From contig OZ176053.1 of assembly GCA_964247055.1 (NCBI GenBank), forward strand, positions 6,758,001 to 6,822,000: a DNA stretch of 64,000 nucleotides. The letters are read 5' to 3'. The DNA is from Paragordius varius (taxonomy: Eukaryota; Nematomorpha). The notes below the pieces were generated by a model. The model was not told where the DNA came from, made no database searches, and saw only the letters and a list, made by a program, of their open reading frames with translations. Shown here one piece after another: positions 47,030 to 58,549 of this stretch. The first letter of the stretch is position 1. Each line of letters opens with the position of its first letter. Both the position numbers and the translations under genes were made by a program.

Positions 47030-48597
47030 GAATAACCAACCAACCAAATGGTGCCAAACGAGTTTTTAGCTGGATTTACGTGCGATCCGCGAAAAATTTA
47101 TTGTGCTGATTTAGAGTATAAATATGTGCATAAGTGTCAAATAGCTATGGAATATTTGCCATTATAAGGTTCATGGCCTTCGAAAAAAAAGATATTTTAT
47201 TTGGCCCGTCAAATTTTTTGGTGAGTACCACTGATGTAAATACTTTCATTTCCGTACCGGACCTGGCTAATATTTTGTATACTTTGTTGAAAACATCCCG
47301 GAACCTTATTTCTGTAGCCATGTAGCAATAATTAGGCTCATTATTTATTTCTCCACACAAATTAATGACTGGGCACACTAAGTCCTGATAGTATTGCAAT
47401 GTTTTTGTATGTGCGAAATCTATACATAACAAACGACTGTAAATAAGGTAAATGTGCAAGATAGGTTTTAAAGCAATGGACGAATTGCAAATAAGTAATA
47501 ATTTAAAAAATTTATTAAATGACAATGCTTTCATCAAACACACCCATTTATAAGCATGATCCCAATTTATTTATGATGGTATATGGCAAAAGTTGCTACC
47601 ATTTATCCCCATTCAATATCGTACTGTAAATACTTTGATGGTAAATATTTTATAGTTTAATTTTAATATATCAAAATAATAAAAAAACGAAAAACTAAAT
47701 ATCTTTAGACACAAATGCAAAGAAAACGAACAGTATCCACCTTTAGTAACCAATTGACAACATACTATATTGGTAAACAAAATGTTAAAATTAAACAATT
47801 TAAATTATTTAATTATGGACAAAATTTGTTTTAATAACACACGCTACTGTATAATCAATGCAACAATAAGGTGAAAAGGCCAGCCTAAATGTGCATACTG
47901 TAATCAAACTTAATAAAATCTTAATATATGCTAAAAGGTATCAAAATATTATAATCCAATACTTTTTTAGGTTTAGAATCTGACTACCGAAAAATGGCGG
48001 ATATAATTAGGAATACAACAACGATGGAATCAAAAACATTGTTGTACATTAAAGATAGTATAAACGGTAAAAGTTGTGGTGCTACCTCTAAAATATTGAA
48101 CAATTGTTTGTAAAACACATCGCTGCCTTAGAAATATGGTGGTGGATGCTTAAAGTTGTCAAATATGAAAAGTGAAAGTAAGATAAATTTTTATGATTAA
48201 GGGCAACATAAAAACGATAGCAAAAAGTCATTCATTTACAGTAAAAACTGAGAGTATACGGACAAAAAGTAAAAATATAAAGACAACAATTTATTCTAAA
48301 AGACAACCATACTTTTATAAAGCTTAATTTTTCTCCTATAAATTATATAATTACAATTGTAAAATATATAATTGATTTTGTAACCAATATACATATCAAT
48401 TTTATAACTGCATAACAATGTATCTTTTTATAAAATAAGTCTAAAAAGTATGGTTGTCTTTTAGAAAAAAAACAATTGTCATTATATTTTTAGGTTTTGT
48501 CAGTATAATTTTAATTTTTACTGTATTTAGGTCATCGAAGTGCGATTTAATTTTCAGAATAAATAAGGGAGAAAAGGGAAAGGCTTATGGCTTAACA
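47030..48597. other. non-coding interval
   Basis: The minus-strand open frame 47145-47543 (132 codons) has no recognisable domain or splice partner. A possible inverted-repeat element runs 47731-47900 (CAGTATCCAC...GTGCATACTG), with a second CGCTACTG end at 47842-47849. I do not call a gene. Confidence 0.4.
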
Positions 48598-48654
48598 CAG
48601 GGTTGTCCAACACAAATGGCATCACGAGCCGTATTTAAAATATATATAAGCCCC

Positions 48655-48892
48655 TGTTATAGTGGTAACTGACAGGCTAATTTGAATGAACCTTTTATTA
48701 TACTATTAGATTAACAGCACAAACAACATTCGTTATATATTATTATATTAACCTCTTAACTTATGTGTGTAGTATTATTATATTTTTATAACCTGACCAC
48801 CACGTGTGACTATTATTATTATACCTTGATTAATTGTATAAAAGCAGGCATCTCACTTTGATATATGTGAATACATTAGACCTAATTATCTT

Positions 48893-48927
<35 letters not shown>

Positions 48928-49007
48928 TAGATAGATCATTATATGCCAACGAACATATATACAATAAATTTACCGTTATTAACGCTACTTGTAGTCCCCA
49001 TTTATTA
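48655..49007 (+). repeat. 5' LTR of the Ty3 element
   Basis: It is near-identical to 50988-51317 apart from an expanded (AT)n/GATA tract at about 48896-48940. Confidence 0.9.
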
Positions 49008-49026
49008 TTGGAGGCCAAGACGAGTA

Positions 49027-49806
49027 TGGCAGACGAACCAATGAATATCACAGATCCTCACGCTAGCATTGCCAATTTATACATAGAAAAATACAATGAT
49101 AATAATAAATTCGAAGATTACCTCGAGTATATTAGCATCGTACTAGAGGCAACGGAACGCTTAAATCAACTTTACTAGCATATGGCAGATTCATGATAGT
49201 AAGAAAGATTAACAAACGCCTATACCCCAAGAAAATAAAAGACGCCACGTGGGCGGAAATTACGGAAACGGGGAAAAAATATTCAATCCGACAAAATCGA
49301 AATTCCAAAGCCGGTTTGAATTTTATAGGCTGGTACGCAACGATGGTGAAAGTTTCACGCAATTCCTTGAACGTGTCAAGATAGGAGCAGAAGAAGCTCA
49401 ATTCACTGAAGCCATGGAACAGCGTATACTGGATGCCTTCGTAATAGGATTGCGACAACCTCAACTAGTAGATATCCATTCCAGGTACCCAGATGCTTTG
49501 ATAAACGGTATTCCTGTTCCAATAGAAACAATCGTAGATCTCGCACTAGCACCTGAGGCTGCTAGGGCTGGATTACAGAACAACAATAATAGTAATAACA
49601 ATAGCAATCGATATAGTAACAGCAATAATAATATCAATCGGTTACATCATAATAAATCCAATCGACAAACAATAATAAAATCTTCTACTACATGTAAATA
49701 TTGCGGCACCACACACCCACCCAATAAGTGTCCAGCCTGGAGACGATCCTGCAACAAATGCGGAAAGCTGAACCATTTTGCTAGGATGTGTGTGGCCAAG
49801 AGATAA
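49027..49806 (+). pseudogene. Ty3 gag with double zinc knuckle
   Basis: Gag assembles the intracellular particle and binds RNA. An ATG at 49027 opens MADEPMNITDP...; a stop near 49177 and frame changes break the first 220 bp. The frame from about 49249 is open and holds a capsid-like segment (DGESFTQFLERVKIGAEEAQ; ILDAFVIGLRQPQL), an Asn-rich linker, then CKYCGTTHPPNKCPA and CNKCGKLNHFARMC, two zinc knuckles. The first knuckle spacing (C-x2-C-x3-H-x4-C) is typical of invertebrate Ty3 elements. Confidence 0.85.
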
Positions 49807-49842
49807 ATACCCAACTTCAATAGGCAATTATTGAAGGAAGTC

Positions 49843-49985
49843 AAGGTAGGTGGTAATGCGCAAACACCCTTACTGATAACATTAGTAATAAACGGTTTAA
49901 AAAAAGACTTTATCTACGATACCGGTTCGTATATTAGTGTAATAAACTTTACACGTGGTAGCAAATTGGTAAACCCAAGCTAAGA
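49843..49985 (+). pseudogene. Ty3 aspartic protease fragment
   Basis: TLVINGLKKDFIYDTGSYIS contains the catalytic DTGS motif of retropepsins, preceded by the usual hydrophobic strand. The frame is interrupted soon after by a stop, so the fragment cannot produce a full Pol. Confidence 0.75.
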
Positions 49986-50125
49986 CCGACAACACCAGTG
50001 AAATCTTACAATAACACGACAGTGCCAATGATGGGGACATCAAGCGTCAAGGTCCAGGTAAATGGCAAACAAATGGTGGGACATATGTGTCCTAAGCAAA
50101 ACGATGGGGATGGCTCCGCTGATCT

Positions 50126-50765
50126 GTGGACTGGACGGCTAAATTCCAGATTGAGATGCCACAGGTTAAAGTTAATTATTTTAAATTAAATGAGATTTGT
50201 GAAAATTTTAAAAACTTATTCGAAAATAAGTTAGGGTGTTATAAAGACCCTGTAAAAATTCGCATTGCAGCGAATGCGATCCCGAAAGTATGGCCATGTC
50301 GCAGGGTGCCTTTTCCATTAAGAGAAAAGGTGGAGAAAGAGGAGGCTAGAAAAGTTAGGCATCTTAGAACCGGTTGATCCTAACATTACACCTGTGACAT
50401 AGGCCACGCCTACGGTTAATGTACTTAAACCGAATGGCGAATTAAGAATATGTAGTGATTTTCGGGTAACGATTAATAAGTGGTTGCAAGAAGACTCCCA
50501 TATAATCCCCACGTTTGATGCCTTAACCTGGTTAAATAGTAGGGCGAGATTGCTAGATGCACCGGCCCCCCGACGGCAGTTTGCCATTAATGACCTGGTA
50601 ATGATTAAAAATGAGTTAAGTCCAGGGTGGCGTGACGGAGAGATTACGGACCGTACAGGGTTTTTTTCATACAAGGTATGGGACAAGGACCGGGACAAAG
50701 TTGTGAGGAACACGCTGACCAAATGGTACAACAACCACAACCTACCACTTCCAGCAACACAGTGA
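50126..50765 (+). pseudogene. Ty3 RT start fused to integrase C-terminus
   Basis: The RT N-terminal region (KVWPCRRVPFPLREKVEKE; later LKPNGELRICSDFRVTINKW and DSHIIPTFD) ends abruptly. It continues as ALTWLNSRARLLDAP and FAINDLVMIKNELSPGWRDG, the C-terminal domain of a Ty3 integrase, running to the end of the frame. The join at about 50520 marks the internal deletion. A frameshift or stop separates the two RT pieces near 50380-50402. Confidence 0.85.
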
Positions 50766-50987
50766 GGAGGATGTACCACTGCCAAGGATGATGGAACAAT
50801 CGCCGAAACGCAACCAAACACGATCAATCCAAGTGACGAAACCAAACCGATTACCCCGACAGCCGAAAGTCCAAATAATGATAATACCCAGGATTCTGCG
50901 ACAACCAGCTCCCCCGCAAAAATACAGGAGCACGATACCCGACAAGAGGTCGTCAGAAACCCGCCTTTCGTCAGAAGGGGGTAGTGA

Positions 50988-51317
50988 TGTTATAGTGGTA
51001 ACTGACAGGCTAATATGAATGAACCTTTTATTATACTATTAGATTGACCGCACAAACAACATTCGTTATATATTATTATATTAACCTCTTAACTTAGGTG
51101 TGTAGTATTATTATATTTTTATAACCTGTCCACCACGTGTGACTATTATTATTATACCTCAAGTTAATTTTATAAAGGCAAACATCTCATCTTGATATAT
51201 GTGAATACATTAGACCTAATTATCTTAAATAAACATATAGATAGATCATTATATACCAACAAACGTATATACAATATATTTACCGTTATTGACGCTACTT
51301 GTAGTCCCCATTTATTA
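50988..51317 (+). repeat. 3' LTR of the Ty3 element
   Basis: It begins TGTTATAGTGG directly after a polypurine tract and is followed by the TSD GCCCC. Confidence 0.9.
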
Positions 51318-51872
51318 GCCCCATAAATGATTTCCTAAATTTCCACCATAAATATGTAAAATAAAAACACTATTAACGATTTTTTCTTGTTCTTGCCAAT
51401 TGGATAGGCTATTTAGAAAAGTTATTTAGGAAATATCAATTTTACTAAGATGTCGTAAGCAATATTGGGAAATAATACATTTCCAAATTTTTCGCGGGCC
51501 GCACATAAAGTCGCGGAATGCCGCCTGTTGGAAACCGCTGGCTTAGCGTAAAGAAAAAATATGGACATTAATTTACCGGGAAATGGCTTATGAAATAAAA
51601 GTGTCGATTTCATCTTAAAAAAAGAACGAAAATTATAAGCTCTAAATTTTTTTTCATCCTTACAAAAAAGCGTCTTTTATAAGATATATATATATATATA
51701 AACCATTGGAAACTCCATCAAAAATTCGGGCACGTTTTGTTAATCCTTTAATTCGCCATATACGGTAGCGTGCGTTTCGAATTTAAAATATATGATAGAA
51801 ATTACATATTTAAAATTAGTTTATTAATGAATTAAAATTATATATCTTGTCTGTTTGCCAGAAACAAAAGCA

Positions 51873-52005
51873 GGGGCGAAACTACGGGGAGCTAGGGGAA
51901 GCAGTGCGGGGGGGCCCAAGAACCGGGGTCCTTTTTTATTATTTATATTAAATTTGGGCCCCCTTTCTATTTTGAGGGGGGGGGGGGGGCAAAATTCCAT
52001 ACCTT
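51873..52005. mobile_element. hAT-like GC-rich end fragment with G-runs
   Basis: CAGGGGCGAAACTACGGGG, followed by GGGGGGGCCC and GGGCCCCC blocks and a run of about 14 G, is like the ends of ZMYM1-type hAT elements in this window (compare 56738-56785). The other boundary is unclear. Confidence 0.45.
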
Positions 52006-52059
52006 TTTTATTTTCAGATATGTAAGTAATTGCCTGTTTGTAAGTATACTGGCAAAGAA

Positions 52060-52245
52060 TACAGTAGCGTATGCAGTAAAAGATTGTTAGTGCAAAATAA
52101 TCTTAATGAACACAAAACAGGAGGATATTATGGATATGTTTATAAATAGGACTGAAAGATAATTAATATATGAAAATTGTCCTCCTGTTTTGTGTTCATT
52201 AAGATTATTTTGCACTAACAATCTTTTACTGCATACGCTACTGTA
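52060..52245. mobile_element. near-palindromic MITE with 65-bp perfect inverted repeats
   Basis: TACAGTAGCGTATGCAGTAA at 52060 begins a 65-base arm that is repeated as its exact reverse complement at 52181-52245, with a ~56-bp spacer. The outermost bases are TA on both sides, consistent with TA target duplication (Tc1/mariner-like). Identity of the arms indicates recent activity or arm homogenisation. A transcript would fold into a long hairpin. Confidence 0.9.
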
Positions 52246-53520
52246 AAGAGAATTATTATTGAAAGGAAGAAAACGAGAAAAAATGCATTTTTTCACAATC
52301 TCAATAAGCGATTTTATTATAAGTTGATATACCTTTAATTCTCCTCAGTTAACACCTCAAAAAAGTGAAAATAGTTAAAAAATTAATAAATGAGTATATG
52401 ACTCCAAAAATAGAGTGAAGCTTATAAATTTTCAGGTCCTAAATTATTTGGTGATTAAAAATAATAGAATTATAGTTTTATGAAATTTCACAAGATTTTG
52501 ACAGATGTAATTTTTTGCCTCTGTTAAATTAAAATAATTACAAATAAACTCATTTCCATAATATATTCATATAGCGTAAAAATATATTTAGTTTTTGATG
52601 TAGTGTGAAAGACAATTTACATATTTTAATTTTTATGTGGAAATGGGTTCATGTAAATTTTTGTATTATTGAGTTAAAGGAAGAAAGAGCAAAAAATGCA
52701 TTTTCTTCACTATCCATTAAATTTTAGCCATAATGATATTGTTTGTTTTTCTCTTAATTTCTCGCAGTTTTAATAGTGAACAAAAAACAGGGAAAAAAGA
52801 AAAACAATCATAACAATATTCCATAATCTCAATTTATTAATTTTGATTATACAATATCCAATTTAATGGAGGCCAACTCACATAATGTTGGCAAATTCAT
52901 CCTGTGGTAAAGTATGAGAATAACAATTATTTTGTAAAAAATGTTTTTCAATGCATACATTGTGAATGAAATTCATTAAGAATCGATTCCTGTTCCATTT
53001 TTAAATTAGAGTCCGGTTCTAGGTCCACTTTTTTGGGACCGGTTCGAAGCCCTGTTATTATAATTTAAAAAAGCTATAATATTATAAAAAATATTTAATA
53101 TTCTGACTACACAGCTGTCGAAATTATATTTATCTTAATTTCAAAATTATAATTTTAGCAATTTTTTGTTATTTAAGAAGTTTCCGGCTATTCCTAGGTA
53201 GGCCCGTATTCCGCGCATATGTTGACAATGTATTTATATGAAAAACGGCAAATAGAGAAAGCTTCACTAAACATGCTGTCCCATTGATGAATTAGAAATT
53301 AAGTGTTCATAGTAAAATAGGTTTATAATTATGCCCAAGTTAGTGACAGCACGTCATAGTTTATGTTTAATCATTTTATTATGGTCACTACCTTAAGGGC
53401 TGCACAAACGGAAGGGTTTCCGACCTCTGAACTAAAAGATTTTGGAGATTCGCATCATGTTTACACAATAATCGCATAGTTAAAATTTTATTACAAAATA
53501 TTTAATACTAAATGATTTTT
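52246..53520. other. non-coding interval
   Basis: No gene was recognised. This stretch probably includes decayed 5' sequence of the hAT element whose transposase remains begin near 53530. Confidence 0.45.
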
Positions 53521-53529
53521 TTTATTAGC

Positions 53530-56500
53530 AAACTTAAGCGGAGGGCAAAAACGAAAAAGAGCGAAGGAAAACGCAATAAGCGTTTCAAAAATAAAAAATG
53601 ACAGATTTTTTAAAACCCATTTAGTCAAATGTGTCCTTTGATGCTAGCTCACACAAAAAAACCGTTGAGATCAGTAATGGTGTAGATAATTTGGATAGTT
53701 TGAATCATACTATTGAACCTAGCTCTGCTAGGACTAGCTCAAATGAGAAAACGGTAGTGATTAGGGTTGAGTATTTGACTGCTTTTTCAAAAAAATCCAG
53801 TCAGACCATGGTCATGACCATTTTTACTTAAGTAAGTATCATGCGATATTGTGTCAAAATAAGGTCCGAATTACACTTGCGTTTTACTAATTGATATTTA
53901 TTATTTACAAATATTTTCAATCGAATTAGATCAAATAATTGTTTCAAATAAATTTTGCCACATGTTGTGGTCTTCTGAATCTTCAAATATATATAGCTTT
54001 TAATACTGTATATCAAATAAAATTTTACCTAGTTTGTTTAACACTTTCTTTCATGATTGAAATATCCAATTATAAATGTTTTTTCATTTATTTGTTCATA
54101 TGGAATAATTGCATATTTTGCAAAGAGCTTGATTGCTTTGTTTTTCGATATAACTGAATATGCTTAAATACTTATGTTATAAGGAGGCATGTTTAACAAC
54201 TTTTAATATATCAATAAGCATATTTAAATATTTAATTTTTATTTTTTAAATATATAAAAAAACAATAAATTCTTATTATCTGTCTTCCGATAAAATTTAC
54301 TAGCATTTTTTCAAAAAACAGCTGATTTTTAATGACCATGGTCAAAAAATAAATCATGACTTGGTCAGCACAACCCTAGTAGTGATTAGCAACAAAAGTG
54401 TAGATGATTTGGATAGTTTGAGTAATTTTAATGTGGAACGTTATTTAAGCCGTTTTTCAGAAAATTCCGATATGGATTAATAAATACAGAATTATCAAAT
54501 GAAGAAAACCGAATTCTGATATCGTTTAGGTTCTTTTAAAATAGATCCTTTTAAAAAAATCGTTGCTTTTCAGATTCCTATACGGAAAGAACACTAAATA
54601 TGGGTTTGCAAAGATATAATGGATAATTTACAATATTTTGGATGCAGTCTACGAACCGTGCTGGCTGTTCTCTAATGACAATAAGGATGTGGAGAAAGGG
54701 TGTGAGGAATCGGAAAGCGCTATCCAAAAACATGAAGGAAGTAAGTATCATATGCTGCTGCTTTATTTATGATAAATGTAAAGAGGGTAAAACGATTGAG
54801 CGATATTTAAAAAAACTTAAATAAAGAAACAAATTTTTAGAGAGATTAGTTAATATAACATTATCTTTGTTAAAAAGTTCTCTGTTCCGTGGTCATCGTG
54901 AAAGTTTGATAATATCTATAATGGTAATATTTTAAGTCAGGTTCAACCTTTAGCAAAATATGAGAGTATAATGAAGCAAGTTCTGGATAAACCTAAGGGT
55001 AACACTAATTTTTTAGGTCTATTAAAACAAGATAAAATTATAGATTGCATTTCAAAACGTTCGTGAGAAGTAATTATATCTGAAATAAAAGAGGGCGGCT
55101 TTTTACATTCTCGTAGACACTACAGGATATAGCGAAAAGACCAATTAAGTCAAATATTTTGATTTGTTAAAATTATATAAAATGGTATGGCAAAAAAATT
55201 GAAATCAAGGAAGTGTTTTTAGGATTTAGAGAAACTGATAAACATTCAGCATATGAGTTATATAGTAATATATAATCAAAAAATTTTCAAAAAACTATAA
55301 TTTATTACAAGATAAGTGTAGCCGATGGAGACAGTGTTATGAGCGGAACTTACAGAAAATTCTTTTAAGAAAGGATCAGCCCCAGGCAGTTTTTGTTCAT
55401 TGCGCCGCTCATAATCTAAATTTAGCTATAAATGTTAAACCTTGTGGAGAAGCATCCGATTTTTTCGCAACTCTGGAGGCAAATACATTTTTGGATACAG
55501 TATAAAAAGATGGAACTTTTTGAGAAGTTCTACTCAGGAATCTGAAATAAGTTTGAAAAAATCGAATCTCACTCGTAGGGCTGGTATACGTCTCTTTTAT
55601 CAATAAAATATCGTTATTTATATAATTAAGGTTTTAACAAATATAACATTAACGAGCACTAAGAAAAATGAGCGGGAAGAAGCTTCTTTTTTAATTAAAA
55701 AAAAGTAAATTTTATTTTATTTTTTTCCATATTTTTATATCATATATGATAAAGTACAAGAGTCTACAACATTACAATCAATTGATATTGACCTTATAAA
55801 AGTAAAAACACGTAAATATATACTTATTAAAATATAGAAATGACTATATAACCACAAAAAAGATGTCATGGAAATAGCATAAAATGGGTCATTAAACTTG
55901 TTGATAAGAGATTTAAAATTATTAAAAGACATATTGTGAACTTTCCAATGACAGATTTTCTAATTTAGATAAGAGAGTGAATTTCAATAAAATTTTAGAT
56001 ATTGTGATTTTTCAGTTAAAAAACAGATTCGACAGTTTTCATAGCGTAGCGGATATGTTTTCATTTCTGCTTCCATCAAAGTTAACTAAAATGAAAGAAG
56101 TAAAAATTATCCAATTCAGCTAAAAATTTGATAATTAATTATCCAAACGATTTGAGTGCATATTTCCCGATTCAAATAGTGTCAGTTTCTAATTGGCTTG
56201 AGGATGAGATCACTTAAATTAACAATGCCGGGCGATTTGCAAAACTATTAATTAAGTGCCCAACAGTTTTAGCCAGTTGTGATGAAGTTATAACTGCAAT
56301 ATTATTGTTTTTGACTGAACCATTTACGGTTACTACAGCGGAACATTTAAGTTAAAAAAAATTACAAATTATCTTAGAAGCTCGATGGCAGAAAAAAGGT
56401 TAAGCAATTTATCGTTGGAGATGGCGGATCAAATGGATAGAGATATAATTGAAAATGCTCAAGCAAAATCGAGAAAATGAAATTTTAAAACATGATTTTC
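53530..56500 (+). pseudogene. ZMYM1-like hAT transposase pseudogene
   Basis: The N-terminal part (KLKRRAKTKKSEGKRN; repeated VDNLDSLN-type segments) precedes frameshifted transposase core. KDQPQAVFVHCAAHNLNLAI near 55370-55430 is the family hallmark. The C-terminal dimerisation part appears as NDLSAYFPIQ-type and CPTVLASCDEV, then VTTAERLS (cf. VASAERSFSKLK) at about 56250-56360. Stops in every segment make it inactive. A MITE sits inside its N-terminal region at 53762-54378, and removing the MITE rejoins the open frame on either side. Confidence 0.8.
53762..54378. mobile_element. hAT MITE, TAGGGTTG family, nested copy with perfect TSD
   Basis: It starts TAGGGTTGAGTATTTGACTG and ends GTCAGCACAACCCTA, with exact 8-bp duplications GTAGTGAT at 53754-53761 and 54379-54386. 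The interior is homologous to the copy at 40822-41405, including CCATGGTCATGACC. It interrupts the ZMYM1-like transposase coding region and is therefore younger than that element. Confidence 0.92.
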
Positions 56501-56737
56501 TGATTAATACATTCTCCTAATAAGTTATTTAATTATTTAAAAATTTAACAAAAGTTTAGGAATTGGTGGTGGTTAGGGTTGGCGGGTGATTACTAAGCAT
56601 TATATATAAAAATACCAGGAACGCAAAACTTTCAGACTCAGGATGCCAAACCATGTAAATATTATCATTTTTAAATTCAATAATTCTTTACGAATATAAG
56701 TAATGCGCCAGGTGAAAAATTAAACAAATGATTTTTT

Positions 56738-57250
56738 GGGGGGAAGGGGGGCCAGTATTAAAACCTTGCGGGAGGGCCCACAAATTATAGTTTCTCTCAG
56801 TGAAGAGCATTTATTAATCAGAAAATCATGTTTTAAAATTTCGTTCTCAATTTTGCGTGAGCAAATTTTCTAATTATATCTTTTTTATCCATTTGATCCG
56901 CCATCTCTGCTTCAATTGCTAGTATCAATGAATTCCCCAACCATTTTTCAGCCATCGTGCTTCTAATATAATTTCAAATAATTTTAACTTTGAGAATGAA
57001 CGTTCCGCTGTAGCAACCGTAACTGGTAAAGTCAAAAATAATAATAATGTGTTATAACGTCATCACAACTGGCTGCAATTGTTGGGTAATTAATAATTAA
57101 TAGCTCTGCAAATTGCCTGGCATTAATTTAAGCGATTCATCCAGCGAATTAGAAACTGACTCTATTTGAATCAGAAAATTTTCACTCAAATCGTTTGGAT
57201 AATTAATTATTAAGTTTTAGCTGAATTGATAATTTCTATTTCACTCATTT
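56738..57250 (-). pseudogene. inverted second copy of the hAT transposase C-terminus
   Basis: Between about 56800 and 57240 the sequence is the diverged reverse complement of about 56090-56500 (shared blocks: AAAATCATGTTTTAAAATTT; ATCCATTTGATCCGCCATCT; GATAATTAATTATTAA). It encodes the same hATC region on the minus strand. A GC-rich end (GGGGGGCCAGT; GCGGGAGGGCCCAC) lies at about 56738-56785 between the two copies, suggesting two related elements meeting tail to tail. Confidence 0.75.
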
Positions 57251-58549
57251 TAGTTAACTTTGATCAAAGCGTAACTGATAAATATGTATAAATATACTAA
57301 TTAAATGGAATATGAATGCGCGGACAGCCAATATTTTTTAATTTTAAAATGGCCCGCTGAAAAAAATGCGACCCCTGTTTTAGTGTGTGGTGAAAGTTTA
57401 ACGGAAATATTAAGTTTTAGAACGAAAAATAAATTTGAAAATAACATGCATCAAAGGTTAAAAAAACAATGAATATTAGCTAACAAATGGTGTTTATTAA
57501 TTATCAACTTATATAAGATCGTTTACATTTTATCCTTATTCCCTTCTCTTATGATTTTATGATAACACTAGTCGACAAATTTGGACATTTTTGAGCACCA
57601 CACTCAAATTTTAAATTATGGCTAATTTCTGTGTTTTAAAACCGAATCTGAAAAAATTTTGATTCCCCCAATTAGAAATCTGAGATATTATAGGTTTTTC
57701 CATTTTTCAAAAACAAGAGAAAATCGATACATAATTAAATATGACTTTATAATAAAAAGCTATTATATTATAAAATTAATATTTAATAAAGCGTTTTAAA
57801 CTCTATCATTTGAATATAAATATGTCATTTAAATATGAAGGTGAAAAAAATAGTACGGATATAAACGTCAAAATATAGTCTTTTTTTTAAAGTTAATTTT
57901 AAACACGTATAAATTTATATTAAAAAAATACTAAAAGAGGCATTCTATGGTTTACTTCTGCTTTTAGATAGGCTATATTTATTTTGTTAGTTTTCGTTAT
58001 TTCTGGTACTTATTAGGGCTTTTCTATTAGGTCGATTCTTACAAAAAATCCTCTTACTTATACCTAGTGGATAATTATTTTTAAAATGATTGTCTGTGGT
58101 GAATTCGAATTCCAAATGGATGATAAGCAGCCACTTTTATCACCTGGATTTGTACCATAATTTTATGCAATAAGATTTGAACTTACTAATCTTCTTATTC
58201 GATCACATGGTTAAATCTGTCTAACTCTATTCTGGAATTGGTTAATTTGACATGTCAATTTTAGATTTGGCTGAAGTTAACTACGTTATATTGCAGTCCC
58301 TACCGAACTTTAATCACCTCATTATTGTATACCTTTGCCATATCTAGCATGAATATAGGATTGCTTGGATTTTTCCAAAGATTGTGCAAGCCGCCGCGAT
58401 ATCATACTACTCACCATATAGTCCTTTTCGATTTTTAATATTTTTGATTTTTAATACTCTTTGCCTCTTAGCAATATATTTTAATTCTTATTCTTATAGT
58501 TTTTTATTAAATGCATATAGAATTTTTAATTAACATATTGAATAAATTG
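57251..58549. other. non-coding interval
   Basis: A hAT-type fragment (GGCCCGCTG...GCGACCCCTGTTT) lies near 57348-57380. The remainder up to the stop codon of the minus-strand gene at 58550 shows nothing coding. Confidence 0.45.

Larger units (their letters stand above)
48655..51317 (+). mobile_element. Ty3/gypsy LTR retrotransposon, internal deletion derivative
   Basis: LTRs at 48655-49007 and 50988-51317 (353 and 330 bp, the difference largely an AT/GATA microsatellite expansion in the 5' copy) start TGTTATAGTGG. The 5-bp TSD GCCCC lies at 48650-48654 and 51318-51322. TTGGAGGCCAAGACG after the 5' LTR is the likely primer-binding site, and AGAAGGGGGTAGTGA before the 3' LTR is the polypurine tract. 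The internal ~2 kb encodes gag, protease and the start of RT, then jumps directly to the integrase C-terminus. Most of RT, all of RNase H and the integrase core are missing, so it can only move with help from an autonomous copy. Confidence 0.92.
48598..51540. mobile_element. hAT MITE split by a Ty3 insertion
   Basis: The left end CAGGGTTGTCCAACACAAAT and the right end (reverse complement CAGCGGTTTCCAACAGG) are hAT-type terminal repeats. Flanks GCTTAACA (48590-48597) and GCTTAGCG (51541-51548) match at 6 of 8 positions, consistent with an aged 8-bp duplication. Removing the Ty3 element and one copy of its 5-bp TSD leaves about 275 bp of MITE, so the MITE predates the Ty3 insertion. Confidence 0.75.

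Noticed and set aside
47145-47543. 132-codon minus-strand open frame
   Set aside because: It has no recognisable motif and no splice partners, and sits between transposon remnants. It may be old transposon sequence but could not be assigned.
49132-49464. 110-codon minus-strand frame over Ty3 gag
   Set aside because: It is the antisense shadow of gag; the plus strand carries the zinc knuckles and capsid-like sequence.
50318-50845. 175-codon minus-strand frame over Ty3 pol
   Set aside because: It is antisense to the RT/integrase remnant, which is clearly recognisable on the plus strand.
44933-51540. One large hAT element bounded by 44933 and 51540
   Set aside because: The right end at 51540 pairs better with 48598, including a matching 8-bp flank. 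The 44933 end has no matching TSD at 51541.
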